A stretch of DNA of 41,293 bases from contig JAJEDQ010000256.1 of the NCBI GenBank assembly GCA_022821445.1, positions 1 through 41,293 on the forward strand, given 5' to 3'. Origin of the DNA: Acidimicrobiia bacterium. Its GTDB lineage: Bacteria > Actinomycetota > Acidimicrobiia > Acidimicrobiales > Bin134. This document shows positions 35,871 through 41,293 of the stretch, piece after piece (within the stretch, counting starts at the first letter, position 1; every line of letters begins with the position of its first letter). Position numbers and translations under genes: made by a program. The notes beneath the pieces were generated by a model that was not told the origin of the DNA, made no database searches, and was given only the letters and a program-made list of their open reading frames with translations.

Positions 35871-35895
35871 CCAGCGATTCCGGCGGCGAGCTGGC
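35870..35895. terminator. Possible hairpin between convergent DUF2304 and moeB-like genes
   Basis: GCCAGC at 35870-35875 pairs with GCTGGC at 35890-35895 around a 14-base GC-rich loop. It is the only inverted repeat I see in this 36-base convergent gap. There is no U-tract on either side, so intrinsic termination is doubtful. Confidence 0.25.
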
Positions 35896-35906
35896 GACTC
35901 TGACCG

Positions 35907-37070
35907 CTAGCCGATCGGGGCCGGGGCGCAGAGGCCGTCGAGTTCCACCACTTGGATCTTGTCCCGGTTCTCCCAGATTATGGGCTGGTCTGGGTCGGGC
36001 CGCAGCTTGTATTCCCTAAACGACATCTCGCTGGCGTCAAATGCCAGCAGCCGGCCCACCAGGGTGTCGCCGTGGCCCAGGATCAGCTTGATGGCCTCCA
36101 GCGCCTGGATCGACCCCACAATGCCGGGCAGCACGCCCAGCACCCCGGCCTCGGCGCAGCTCGGGGCCATCTCGGCGGGAGGCGGCTCGGGGATCATGTC
36201 CCGGTAGGTGGGGCCGTTGCGGGGGTCGAACACCGTGACCTGGCCCTCGAACCGGAAGATCGACCCGTGGACCACGGGGATGCCCAGCTTTACCGAGGCG
36301 TCGTTGAGCATGTAGCGCACCGGGAAGTTGTCGGCCCCGTCCACGATCACGTCGTAGTCCTTGATGATGTCCACGATGTTGTCGGCGCCCAGCCGCACGT
36401 CGTAGGTCACCACATTCACATCCGGGTTCAAGGCGTTGAGCGTCTTCTTGGCCGAGTCCACTTTGCGATCCCCCACCCGGTCGAGGTTGTGGAGAATCTG
36501 ACGCTGGAGGTTGGAGGCATCCACCACGTCCATGTCCACGATGCCCACGGTGCCCACTCCCGCCGCGGCCAGATACAGGGCCGCAGGCGAGCCCAGCCCA
36601 CCGGCGCCCAGGCACAGCACCTTGGCCTCCAGCAGCTTGAGCTGTCCCTCCACACCTACTTCGGGCAGCAGCAGGTGGCGGTGGTAGCGGTTGGTCTGAT
36701 CCGGGGTGAGCGACACCGGCACCCCCCAAATGCGGCCTTGGTCCTTCCAGCGGTTGAAGCCGCCGTCCATGGACACCACGTCGCGGTAGCCCATCTCCTG
36801 GAGAGTCTGGGCCGCGAATGCCGAGCGCACTCCGCCTGCGCACATCACCACCAACGCAGCGTCCTTGTCGGGCAGGCGGTTCTCCACGTTGGGCTCCAGA
36901 TTGCCCCGGGGGATGTGGACCGAGCCCGGTATCGCTCCCTGCTCGAACTCATCGGGCTCCCTCACATCGAGGAGCACCGCGCCCTGCCCCAGCATCGCCT
37001 CAGCTCCAGCCGGGTCGGTCTCCCTGATTACAGCCTTGGCCTCTCGGAGCAGATTTCTGAACGTGGACAT
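35907..37070 (-). CDS. moeB: Rhodanese-MoeB/ThiF fusion, sulfur-carrier adenylyltransferase
   Basis: A 387-residue fusion. Residues 20-115 are a rhodanese domain with the persulfide loop CAGGVRS (Cys77). Residues 120-385 are the E1-like adenylyltransferase: GAGGLGSPAALYLA (155 onward, ATP), DASNLQRQ, DGADNFPVRYMLND and SCAEAGVLGVLPGIVGSIQ (shown in parts). It would adenylate and sulfurate a ubiquitin-like carrier (MoaD, ThiS or CysO). Mycobacterial MoeZ has the same two domains in the opposite order; rhodanese-first forms exist in other bacteria. No carrier protein is encoded nearby. ATG 37070, with a promoter close upstream. Confidence 0.9.
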   Translation of the reverse strand: MSTFRNLLREAKAVIRETDPAGAEAMLGQGAVLLDVREPDEFEQGAIPGSVHIPRGNLEPNVENRLPDKDAALVVMCAGGVRSAFAAQTLQEMGYRDVVSMDGGFNRWKDQGRIWGVPVSLTPDQTNRYHRHLLLPEVGVEGQLKLLEAKVLCLGAGGLGSPAALYLAAAGVGTVGIVDMDVVDASNLQRQILHNLDRVGDRKVDSAKKTLNALNPDVNVVTYDVRLGADNIVDIIKDYDVIVDGADNFPVRYMLNDASVKLGIPVVHGSIFRFEGQVTVFDPRNGPTYRDMIPEPPPAEMAPSCAEAGVLGVLPGIVGSIQALEAIKLILGHGDTLVGRLLAFDASEMSFREYKLRPDPDQPIIWENRDKIQVVELDGLCAPAPIG

Positions 37071-37080
37071 AGCGATGGAA

Positions 37081-37109
37081 ATCCTACCTAGTTAGTCCGA
37101 TTTTACCAA
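37081..37109 (-). promoter_or_regulatory. Candidate leaderless promoter of the rhodanese-MoeB gene
   Basis: On the minus strand TTGGTA (37104-37109) and TAGGAT (37081-37086) are 17 bases apart. The -10 box ends ten bases before ATG 37070, so the transcript would have a leader of only a few bases. It lies in the 48-base gap downstream of the sirtuin gene, so this gene can be expressed independently. Confidence 0.55.
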
Positions 37110-37118
37110 TCCTCCGAT

Positions 37119-37892
37119 TCACGGCGCCACGATCAACGGCAGCGCCTCGCTGATCGAGGCCGGCACCACCGCGGCGGCCAGTCCGTCGAACGGGGTGGGC
37201 TCGGCGTTCACGATCACTATCTGGGATCCGGCCTGATGGGCGATGGGCACCACGTTGGCAATCGGGTACACGGTGAGGGTGGAGCCCACCGCCAGCAGCA
37301 CGTCGCAGGCCATGGCGGCTTGCTCCGCCCGGTGCAAGTCGGCCATCACCAGGTTCTGGCCGAACGAGATGGTGGCCGACTTCAATATCCCACCGCAGAT
37401 CCGACACGGCGGGTCGGCCTCCCCCGCCCTCACCCGCTCCAGGGCAAACTCCATCGGGGCGGTGTCCCCGCAATCCAAGCAGCGGAACTTGGAGGTTGTG
37501 CCGTGGATCTCCACCAACCGCTCCTCAGAGGTGCCGGCGGCCCGGTGCAAACCGTCGACGTTCTGGGTGATCAGCGTGTGCAGCTTTCCCTGGCGCTCCA
37601 ACTCCACCAGGGCCCGGTGGCCCGGGTTGGGCTCCTTTCCCTCCCACATCGACCCCTCGGCCAGCCTCTGCCAGTTGCGCTTGCGCAGCTCGGGGTCGGA
37701 CACATACGACGACAAGGTGGCCGTCTTCTCGGCCTCGGGGTTCTTGGTCCACAGCCCCTCAGGCCCCCGGAAGTCGGGGATGCCGCTGTCGGTGGAGATC
37801 CCCGCCCCGGTGAGCACCACAATCCCCTCAGCCGCGCCCAGCACTGCCCGGGCTGTGGTGATCTCGGCCGTCAGCTCATCAATCGGCCGCAT
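37119..37892 (-). CDS. cobB: Sirtuin: NAD-dependent protein deacylase
   Basis: A 257-residue Sir2 enzyme with the full set of motifs: GAGISTDSGIPDFRG (29-43), TQNVDGLH (109-116), catalytic His130 in IHGT, zinc cysteines C138/C141 and C163/C166, GSTLTVYP and IVNAEPTP. It removes acyl groups from lysine using NAD. In place of the A-x-Y-x-x-R motif of SIRT5-like desuccinylases it has WTKNPEAEKTAT, so deacetylation is the simplest guess. ATG 37892. It is divergent from the gene at 37999. Confidence 0.95.
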   Translation of the reverse strand: MRPIDELTAEITTARAVLGAAEGIVVLTGAGISTDSGIPDFRGPEGLWTKNPEAEKTATLSSYVSDPELRKRNWQRLAEGSMWEGKEPNPGHRALVELERQGKLHTLITQNVDGLHRAAGTSEERLVEIHGTTSKFRCLDCGDTAPMEFALERVRAGEADPPCRICGGILKSATISFGQNLVMADLHRAEQAAMACDVLLAVGSTLTVYPIANVVPIAHQAGSQIVIVNAEPTPFDGLAAAVVPASISEALPLIVAP

Positions 37893-37998
37893 GAATTCCC
37901 GATCCGACTATTGACAATATTACATGAACATAGGCAAAATATATCAAAACTTCCTCCCTGTATCTGGCATGGCGACTGCCGGCAGAAACGATCCTCCC
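37893..37998 (+). promoter_or_regulatory. AT-rich divergent promoter region
   Basis: The first part of this gap is far richer in A and T than the rest of the window. TTGACA (37911-37916), a perfect -35 consensus, is followed after 18 bases by CAAAAT (37935-37940). This suits transcription of the plus-strand gene with a leader of about 50 bases. A perfect 10-bp palindrome CTGCCGGCAG lies at 37976-37985 in that leader. The sirtuin promoter must also lie here. Confidence 0.5.
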
Positions 37999-38424
37999 AT
38001 GACATCCCTCCTCACGCATTCTTCTCTGTGGATTGAACCGTGGCGCGATCTGATCACCGAGGAGAACGGGCACGACCCCCGATCCAAATACGTGGAGCAG
38101 TTCTGGCTCGGGGTGATCGGCCCCACCGCGGCGTGGCTCATGCGCTACGTGGCCCAAGAGTTCGACAGCTCCCCCGACGGGTTCGAGCTTCCCGTGGCCC
38201 CCATCGCCTTGCAGTTGGGGATCAGCCCCAAGGCCGGACCCCGAGGCGGCCTCCATCGCACCCTGCACCGCCTGGTGATGTTCCGGCTGGCCTCTGAGAG
38301 CCATACCGGCTATGCCGTCCGGCGCCGGCTGCCCCCGCTCAACCACGCGCAACTCCGCCGACTGCCCACGCATCTCCAGCGCTCCCACTCCTCCTACTAC
38401 TCACCTCCCCAGTCCGCAGCCTGA
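37999..38424 (+). CDS. Conserved actinobacterial protein of unknown function
   Basis: A 141-residue soluble protein. It has WIEPWRDLITEENGHDPRS, YVEQFWLGVIGPTAAWLMRY, LQLGISPKAGPRGGLHRTL and a closing RRRLPPLNHAQLRRLP. Proteins with these blocks appear to be widespread in actinobacteria, but I know no function. The middle and end (helical, HRTLHRLVMFRLA, basic) could be a small winged-helix-like or RNA/DNA-binding fold; that is speculation. ATG 37999 is chosen as it begins just before the conserved part; ATG 37924 would lie within the predicted core promoter. Confidence 0.7.
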   Translation: MTSLLTHSSLWIEPWRDLITEENGHDPRSKYVEQFWLGVIGPTAAWLMRYVAQEFDSSPDGFELPVAPIALQLGISPKAGPRGGLHRTLHRLVMFRLASESHTGYAVRRRLPPLNHAQLRRLPTHLQRSHSSYYSPPQSAA

Positions 38425-38461
38425 GGCGGTCCCTGCCACTAAGGGGCGCTAGACATAGGAC

Positions 38462-39649
38462 GTGGACAATGAACTGAAAACTGCCTGGGATCGGCTGTGC
38501 GACGGCCTCAAGCAGTCGGCCGACTACGTGTTCGACCCGGCGCGGGGAGCAGATCCCTCTGAGCAAGCCGAGGGCCTGCGCCACCATCTGAGGATGCTGT
38601 TCTGGGCCTACGACCGGATCGTGGAGAACAACGACCCCGAACACCCCGAGCTGGGCTGGGTGTACCCGTTCAAGGTGGGCCAGGACAATCCCGATGCGAT
38701 GTACATGACCGCTCCGGTGGACCTGAGCCACACCTACCGCCTCACCGGCCGCATAGACACGCTGCGCTACCTGGGGGTGTCGCTGATGGACCACAGCTTC
38801 GGCCGGGGGCGCATCACCCAGCTCGTCGACGTGGGCAGCACAGATCTGACCGACATCGGCGAGGGCCGCATAAACGTGGTCTTCAGCCCCGACCCCGACC
38901 CCGGCGACCACATTGGCGACTGGTTCCAGGTGGAGCCGCTCGAGAGTCGGCTGTTCGTGCGCCAGTTCTTCTCCGACTGGGCCGCTGAGAGCCAAGCCGA
39001 GCTCTACTTCGAATGCCTCGACCCCTCGGGCCCGCCCGGCCGGCTCGACCCGGTGCGGACCTGCGAGCTGTTCGACGAGCTGGCCCGGGAGGTGGACACC
39101 GTGCCCAAGTTCTGGACCGACTTCGCCGGAGGCCAGCGCGACCGGGGCCAGATCAACTCCTTCGACCATGTTCCCGCCCACAAGGTGAGCCAGAGCGCCC
39201 AGGGGGGAAGCGAGAAGCAGTCCTACGGGCAGTGCTGGTACGAGGTGGACCCCGACCAGGCCCTGTTGTTCGAGGTGACTCCGCCGAACTGCCTGTACTG
39301 GAACATCCAAGTGGGCGACACCTGGTACCAGAGCCTCGACTATGTGAACCTGCCCACCACCATGAACGACTCCCAAGCCCGCCTCGACCCCGACGGCGTG
39401 CTGCGAGTGGTGATATCCCATGAAGACCCCGGCGTCCAGAACTGGATCGCCCTCGGCGGCTGCCCCCAGGGCGCCATCACCTACCGGTGGAACAACGCCG
39501 ATACCGCGCCGGTGCCCACGCTGCGGCTCATGGCGGTGGCCGAGGTCCGCAATCACCTCCATCCCGACACCCCCCGGCTCAGCGCTGACGACCGTGCCGC
39601 CCTGGATGCTGAGCGCCGCCGCCATGCCCTGCGCCGCTTCACCAGATAG
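38462..39649 (+). CDS. DUF1214-like domain protein
   Basis: A 395-residue soluble protein without signal peptide. The N-terminal half has DPSEQAEGLRHHLRML and DLSHTYRLTGRIDTLRYLG. The C-terminal half has EVTPPNCLYWNIQVGD, DPDGVLRVVISHEDPG, NWIALGG and ITYRWNNA, resembling DUF1214 proteins, which bind or act on unknown, possibly hydrophobic, substrates. No catalytic motif is evident. GTG 38462. A TAGACA hexamer just upstream could be a -10 box for a leaderless message. Its stop is followed directly by the 36-bp repeats. Confidence 0.62.
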   Translation: MDNELKTAWDRLCDGLKQSADYVFDPARGADPSEQAEGLRHHLRMLFWAYDRIVENNDPEHPELGWVYPFKVGQDNPDAMYMTAPVDLSHTYRLTGRIDTLRYLGVSLMDHSFGRGRITQLVDVGSTDLTDIGEGRINVVFSPDPDPGDHIGDWFQVEPLESRLFVRQFFSDWAAESQAELYFECLDPSGPPGRLDPVRTCELFDELAREVDTVPKFWTDFAGGQRDRGQINSFDHVPAHKVSQSAQGGSEKQSYGQCWYEVDPDQALLFEVTPPNCLYWNIQVGDTWYQSLDYVNLPTTMNDSQARLDPDGVLRVVISHEDPGVQNWIALGGCPQGAITYRWNNADTAPVPTLRLMAVAEVRNHLHPDTPRLSADDRAALDAERRRHALRRFTR

Positions 39650-39650
39650 G

Positions 39651-39730
39651 CCATGGAAATGACTCAGACCGTGGAGATCAGACAACCCATGGAAATGACT
39701 CAGACCGTGGAGATCAGATAACCCATGGAA
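39651..39730 (+). repeat. 36-bp tandem repeat with in-frame nonsense change before the MauE-like gene
   Basis: Copy 1 (39651-39686) and copy 2 (39687-39722) differ at one base; eight bases of a third copy start the next gene (CCATGGAA). From ATG 39653 the repeats read MEMTQTVEIRQP then MEMTQTVEIR and TAA. The single difference turns CAA into TAA. Were it CAA, the frame would run on without a break into the MauE-like protein (ATG 39725). So there is a 22-codon frame directly upstream, ending three bases before the real start. Confidence 0.93.
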
Positions 39731-40231
39731 TACGCGGCCGCGGTCTATCTGATGGCCGCGGTCCTGCTGGGCGCGGCGGGAGCGTCAAAAGCAATCACCC
39801 CCGAGCCAGCCACGGCCGCCCTGGCTCGACTCCATCTCTACCACCGCCAGTGGGCGGTGCGATTGCTGGGCCTCGTAGAACTCGTCGTGGCGATCAGCGC
39901 GTTCGTCGTCGGGGGCATCGTCCCCGCCACTGCCCTCGCTGTGCTCTACGCCGGGTTCACGGTCGTGGCCGCGGCCATGGTCCGCTCAGGATCAGCAGAA
40001 CCCTGCGGCTGCTTCGGTCGAATCGGGATGCCCGCCAGCTGGCGCCATGTGGCGCTAAGCATCCTGGCCGCGGCGGCCGGCCTGGTGGCGGCATCCTGGC
40101 CGGTTGAGCCCGTCGACAAGCTGCTCGACACCCAGCAATGGCTCCTCGCCCCCTTCGCCGTAGTCGTGGTGGGCGGGGCGTACGGGGTGTTCCTGTGGCT
40201 TGCCCGCTCGCCGAGCCGCCCTGCTGGATAG
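39725..40231 (+). CDS. MauE/DoxX-like membrane protein
   Basis: A 168-residue protein with four membrane helices. The motif PCGCFG after the third helix is characteristic of the MauE family, linked to disulfide formation or maturation of partner proteins in methylamine utilisation and, in other bacteria, to thioredoxin-like partners. No mau genes or thioredoxin-like gene are next to it, so the role here is open. ATG 39725 follows the 36-bp repeats and shares their CCATGGAA. Confidence 0.8.
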   Translation: MEYAAAVYLMAAVLLGAAGASKAITPEPATAALARLHLYHRQWAVRLLGLVELVVAISAFVVGGIVPATALAVLYAGFTVVAAAMVRSGSAEPCGCFGRIGMPASWRHVALSILAAAAGLVAASWPVEPVDKLLDTQQWLLAPFAVVVVGGAYGVFLWLARSPSRPAG

Positions 40232-40412
40232 GTGGGCGAATTTCCCGACAGCCTCGCTGAACATTGAAGGCGGTCGATCCTGATTGAGGTCTTTAGCCAC
40301 AAGCTCACCAACAATGTGAATTTGCATATATTTCAAGTTGAATCATGCTTATTGGGTTGCATGCCCGCCAGGCTGCGAATAGCCTGGGTGACGTGTTCAC
40401 AAAGTCGCTCCG
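40232..40412 (+). promoter_or_regulatory. AT-rich intergenic region before the Uma2 gene
   Basis: These 181 bases contain no gene I can support. The middle (about 40285-40360) is notably AT-rich for this genome. TATATT at 40327-40332 is a good -10 hexamer, but no matching -35 lies 16-18 bases upstream. A leader of about 75 bases to ATG 40413 would result. Confidence 0.3.
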
Positions 40413-41138
40413 ATGAGCATGTTGGCGGCCCGCCAACCGGGAGCCGAGGTCTACTATCCGGAAGGACCGCGGGTGCCCGAAGGCGACATGCAAACCCGCC
40501 GCCGCATGGAGCTGGTCGTGGCTCTGCGAGGTTGGCTGGCCGAACACCATCCCGACGCCTGGGTGTGTAGCGACATCAACATCTACTACCAACAGGGCGA
40601 CCCACGGGTCGTCGTGGCCCCCGATGTGGCGGTCGCGTTCGGCGTCAACACCGCCGCCGTGGAGAACAAGGGCACCTACAAGGTGTGGGAAGCCGGCGCC
40701 GTCCCGGTGTTCGCGCTGGAGATCGCCTCGCCCACCACCCACAAGAGAGACCTGCACGAAAAGCCCGCCACGTTCGCCGACCTCGGCGTCGCCGAGTACT
40801 GGCGCCTCGACCCCACCGGCGGCGAACTCCTCGGCACGCCCCTGGCCGGCGAACGCCGGAGAAACGGCCGCTGGGAACCCATCGCCGTCACCGCCGAGAC
40901 GCCCAGCAGCTACGGAGTGCAGCTCAGAGGCCACAGCAACGCCCTTGGCCTAGACCTCTGCTGGGCGCCCCCCAAACTCCGCCTCTACCACCCCGCCACC
41001 GGCACCTGGCTGAGAGACCACGAAGACGAAGCTGCCAGGGCCAATGCCGCCGAAGCCAGGGCCAACTCCGCCGAAGCCAGGGCTAATGCCGCCGAGGCCC
41101 AAATCGCCTCCCTGCGCGCCCGCCTCGAGCCCTCGTAG
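40413..41138 (+). CDS. Uma2 (DUF820) family PD-(D/E)XK-fold protein with heptad-repeat tail
   Basis: A 241-residue protein. Residues 20-180 are a Uma2/DUF820 domain of the restriction-endonuclease fold: VAPDVAV (Asp71), ALEIASPTTHKRDLHEK with Glu103 and Lys117, and GVAEYWRLDP. Members are common in cyanobacteria and actinobacteria, are often mobile and have no firmly known role. Residues 205-235 are three heptads (ARANAAE type) that should form a short coiled coil for oligomerisation. ATG 40413; ATG 40419 is a close alternative. Preceded by an unusually AT-rich region. Confidence 0.85.
   Translation: MSMLAARQPGAEVYYPEGPRVPEGDMQTRRRMELVVALRGWLAEHHPDAWVCSDINIYYQQGDPRVVVAPDVAVAFGVNTAAVENKGTYKVWEAGAVPVFALEIASPTTHKRDLHEKPATFADLGVAEYWRLDPTGGELLGTPLAGERRRNGRWEPIAVTAETPSSYGVQLRGHSNALGLDLCWAPPKLRLYHPATGTWLRDHEDEAARANAAEARANSAEARANAAEAQIASLRARLEPS
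41034..41096 (+). repeat. 21-bp minisatellite encoding heptads in the Uma2 gene
   Basis: Three 21-base units (41034, 41055, 41076) encode ARANAAE, ARANSAE and ARANAAE. Differences are limited to one to three bases per unit. Each unit is exactly one coiled-coil heptad. Confidence 0.92.
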
Positions 41139-41149
41139 ACCTTTCAGCG

Positions 41150-41293
41150 CTAGTCCTCCGAGGCTGAGGGCGGTTCGAAGTTGACTAGGGCGTCGAGGAG
41201 CATTCGCACGCCGAAGCCGGTACCTCCTTTGGCGGTCTCGGCGTCTTCGGCATCGGTGAAGGCGGGGCCGGCGATATCGAGGTGGGCCCAGGG
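41150..41293 (-). CDS. pepA: Leucyl aminopeptidase (cytosol aminopeptidase), C-terminal fragment
   Basis: Reading the minus strand from the window edge gives WAHLDIAGPAF, AKGGTGFGVRMLLDAL and a short acidic end before TAG at 41150-41152. WAHLDIAGPA and the GTGFGVR loop are hallmarks of the C-terminus of M17 leucyl aminopeptidases. The 5' part lies beyond the window. Its stop is 11 bases from the stop of the Uma2 gene (convergent). Confidence 0.9.
   Translation of the reverse strand, partial: PWAHLDIAGPAFTDAEDAETAKGGTGFGVRMLLDALVNFEPPSASED

Overview
The window is GC-rich, gene-dense bacterial DNA with frequent GTG and TTG starts, short intergenic gaps and many 1-4 base stop/start overlaps (ATGA, GTGA, TAGTG). 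An adjacent cofD/cofE pair (coenzyme F420), a signal-peptide SpoIID-type protein with Cys-rich DxDGDG tail repeats, an LCP ligase and a biotin carboxylase/BCCP fusion all point to Actinomycetota. Acidimicrobiia is my best guess for the class, but that is inference: no rRNA or other phylogenetic marker is present. Several genes have a -10-like hexamer ending 7-10 bases before the start codon, as expected for leaderless mRNAs in this phylum.

Layout. 1-2182: a 41-bp tandem array at the left edge, then rmd and gmd (GDP-D-rhamnose branch). 2217-3856: cofD and cofE. 3932-9134 (minus strand): three GT4 glycosyltransferases, a His-rich membrane-anchored protein and a mannose-1-phosphate guanylyltransferase-like enzyme. 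9196-11528: fcl (GDP-L-fucose) converging on an LCP ligase. 11649-16075: a folate/biotin metabolic block (pabB, pabC, birA, biotin carboxylase-BCCP). 16135-19423 (plus): GT2 with a long coiled coil, coiled-coil protein with a degenerate methyltransferase fold, and a GT4. 19439-26605 (minus, transcribed right to left): a 1036-residue multi-domain glycosyltransferase, Wzm, Wzt with a C-terminal carbohydrate-binding domain, and a methyltransferase/kinase-like/coiled-coil protein resembling WbdD. 26757-29807: SpoIID-type surface protein. 29804-33288 (minus): rfbA-rfbC-rfbB-rfbD (dTDP-L-rhamnose). 33376-35870 (plus): GT-C membrane glycosyltransferase, DPM1-like GT2 and DUF2304. 35907-41293: unrelated genes (rhodanese-MoeB, sirtuin, two conserved proteins, MauE-like protein, Uma2 family protein, partial leucyl aminopeptidase).

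How the genes work together. Most of the window looks like one cell-surface polysaccharide locus. Nucleotide sugars come from the guanylyltransferase, Gmd, Rmd, Fcl and RfbABCD. Several glycosyltransferases build a chain. A WbdD-like protein may cap it, Wzt's carbohydrate-binding domain may recognise the cap, Wzm/Wzt may export it and the LCP protein may attach it to peptidoglycan. The order wzm-wzt-wbdD-like matches the E. coli O8/O9a mannan loci, here in an apparent actinobacterium. I see no initiating phosphoglycosyltransferase and no phosphomannomutase in the window.

A second theme is recent tandem duplication. Near-perfect short duplications lie at several gene junctions (41-bp array at 1-189; 26 bp at 1128/1183; 33 bp at 3863/3934; 70 bp at 18224-18363; 36 bp at 39651-39722). 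In-frame minisatellites lie inside proteins, several of them multiples of the coiled-coil heptad (42 bp at 17104-17229; 21 bp at 41034-41096; 18-bp units at 26399-26470; 15 bp at 34876 and 11812).
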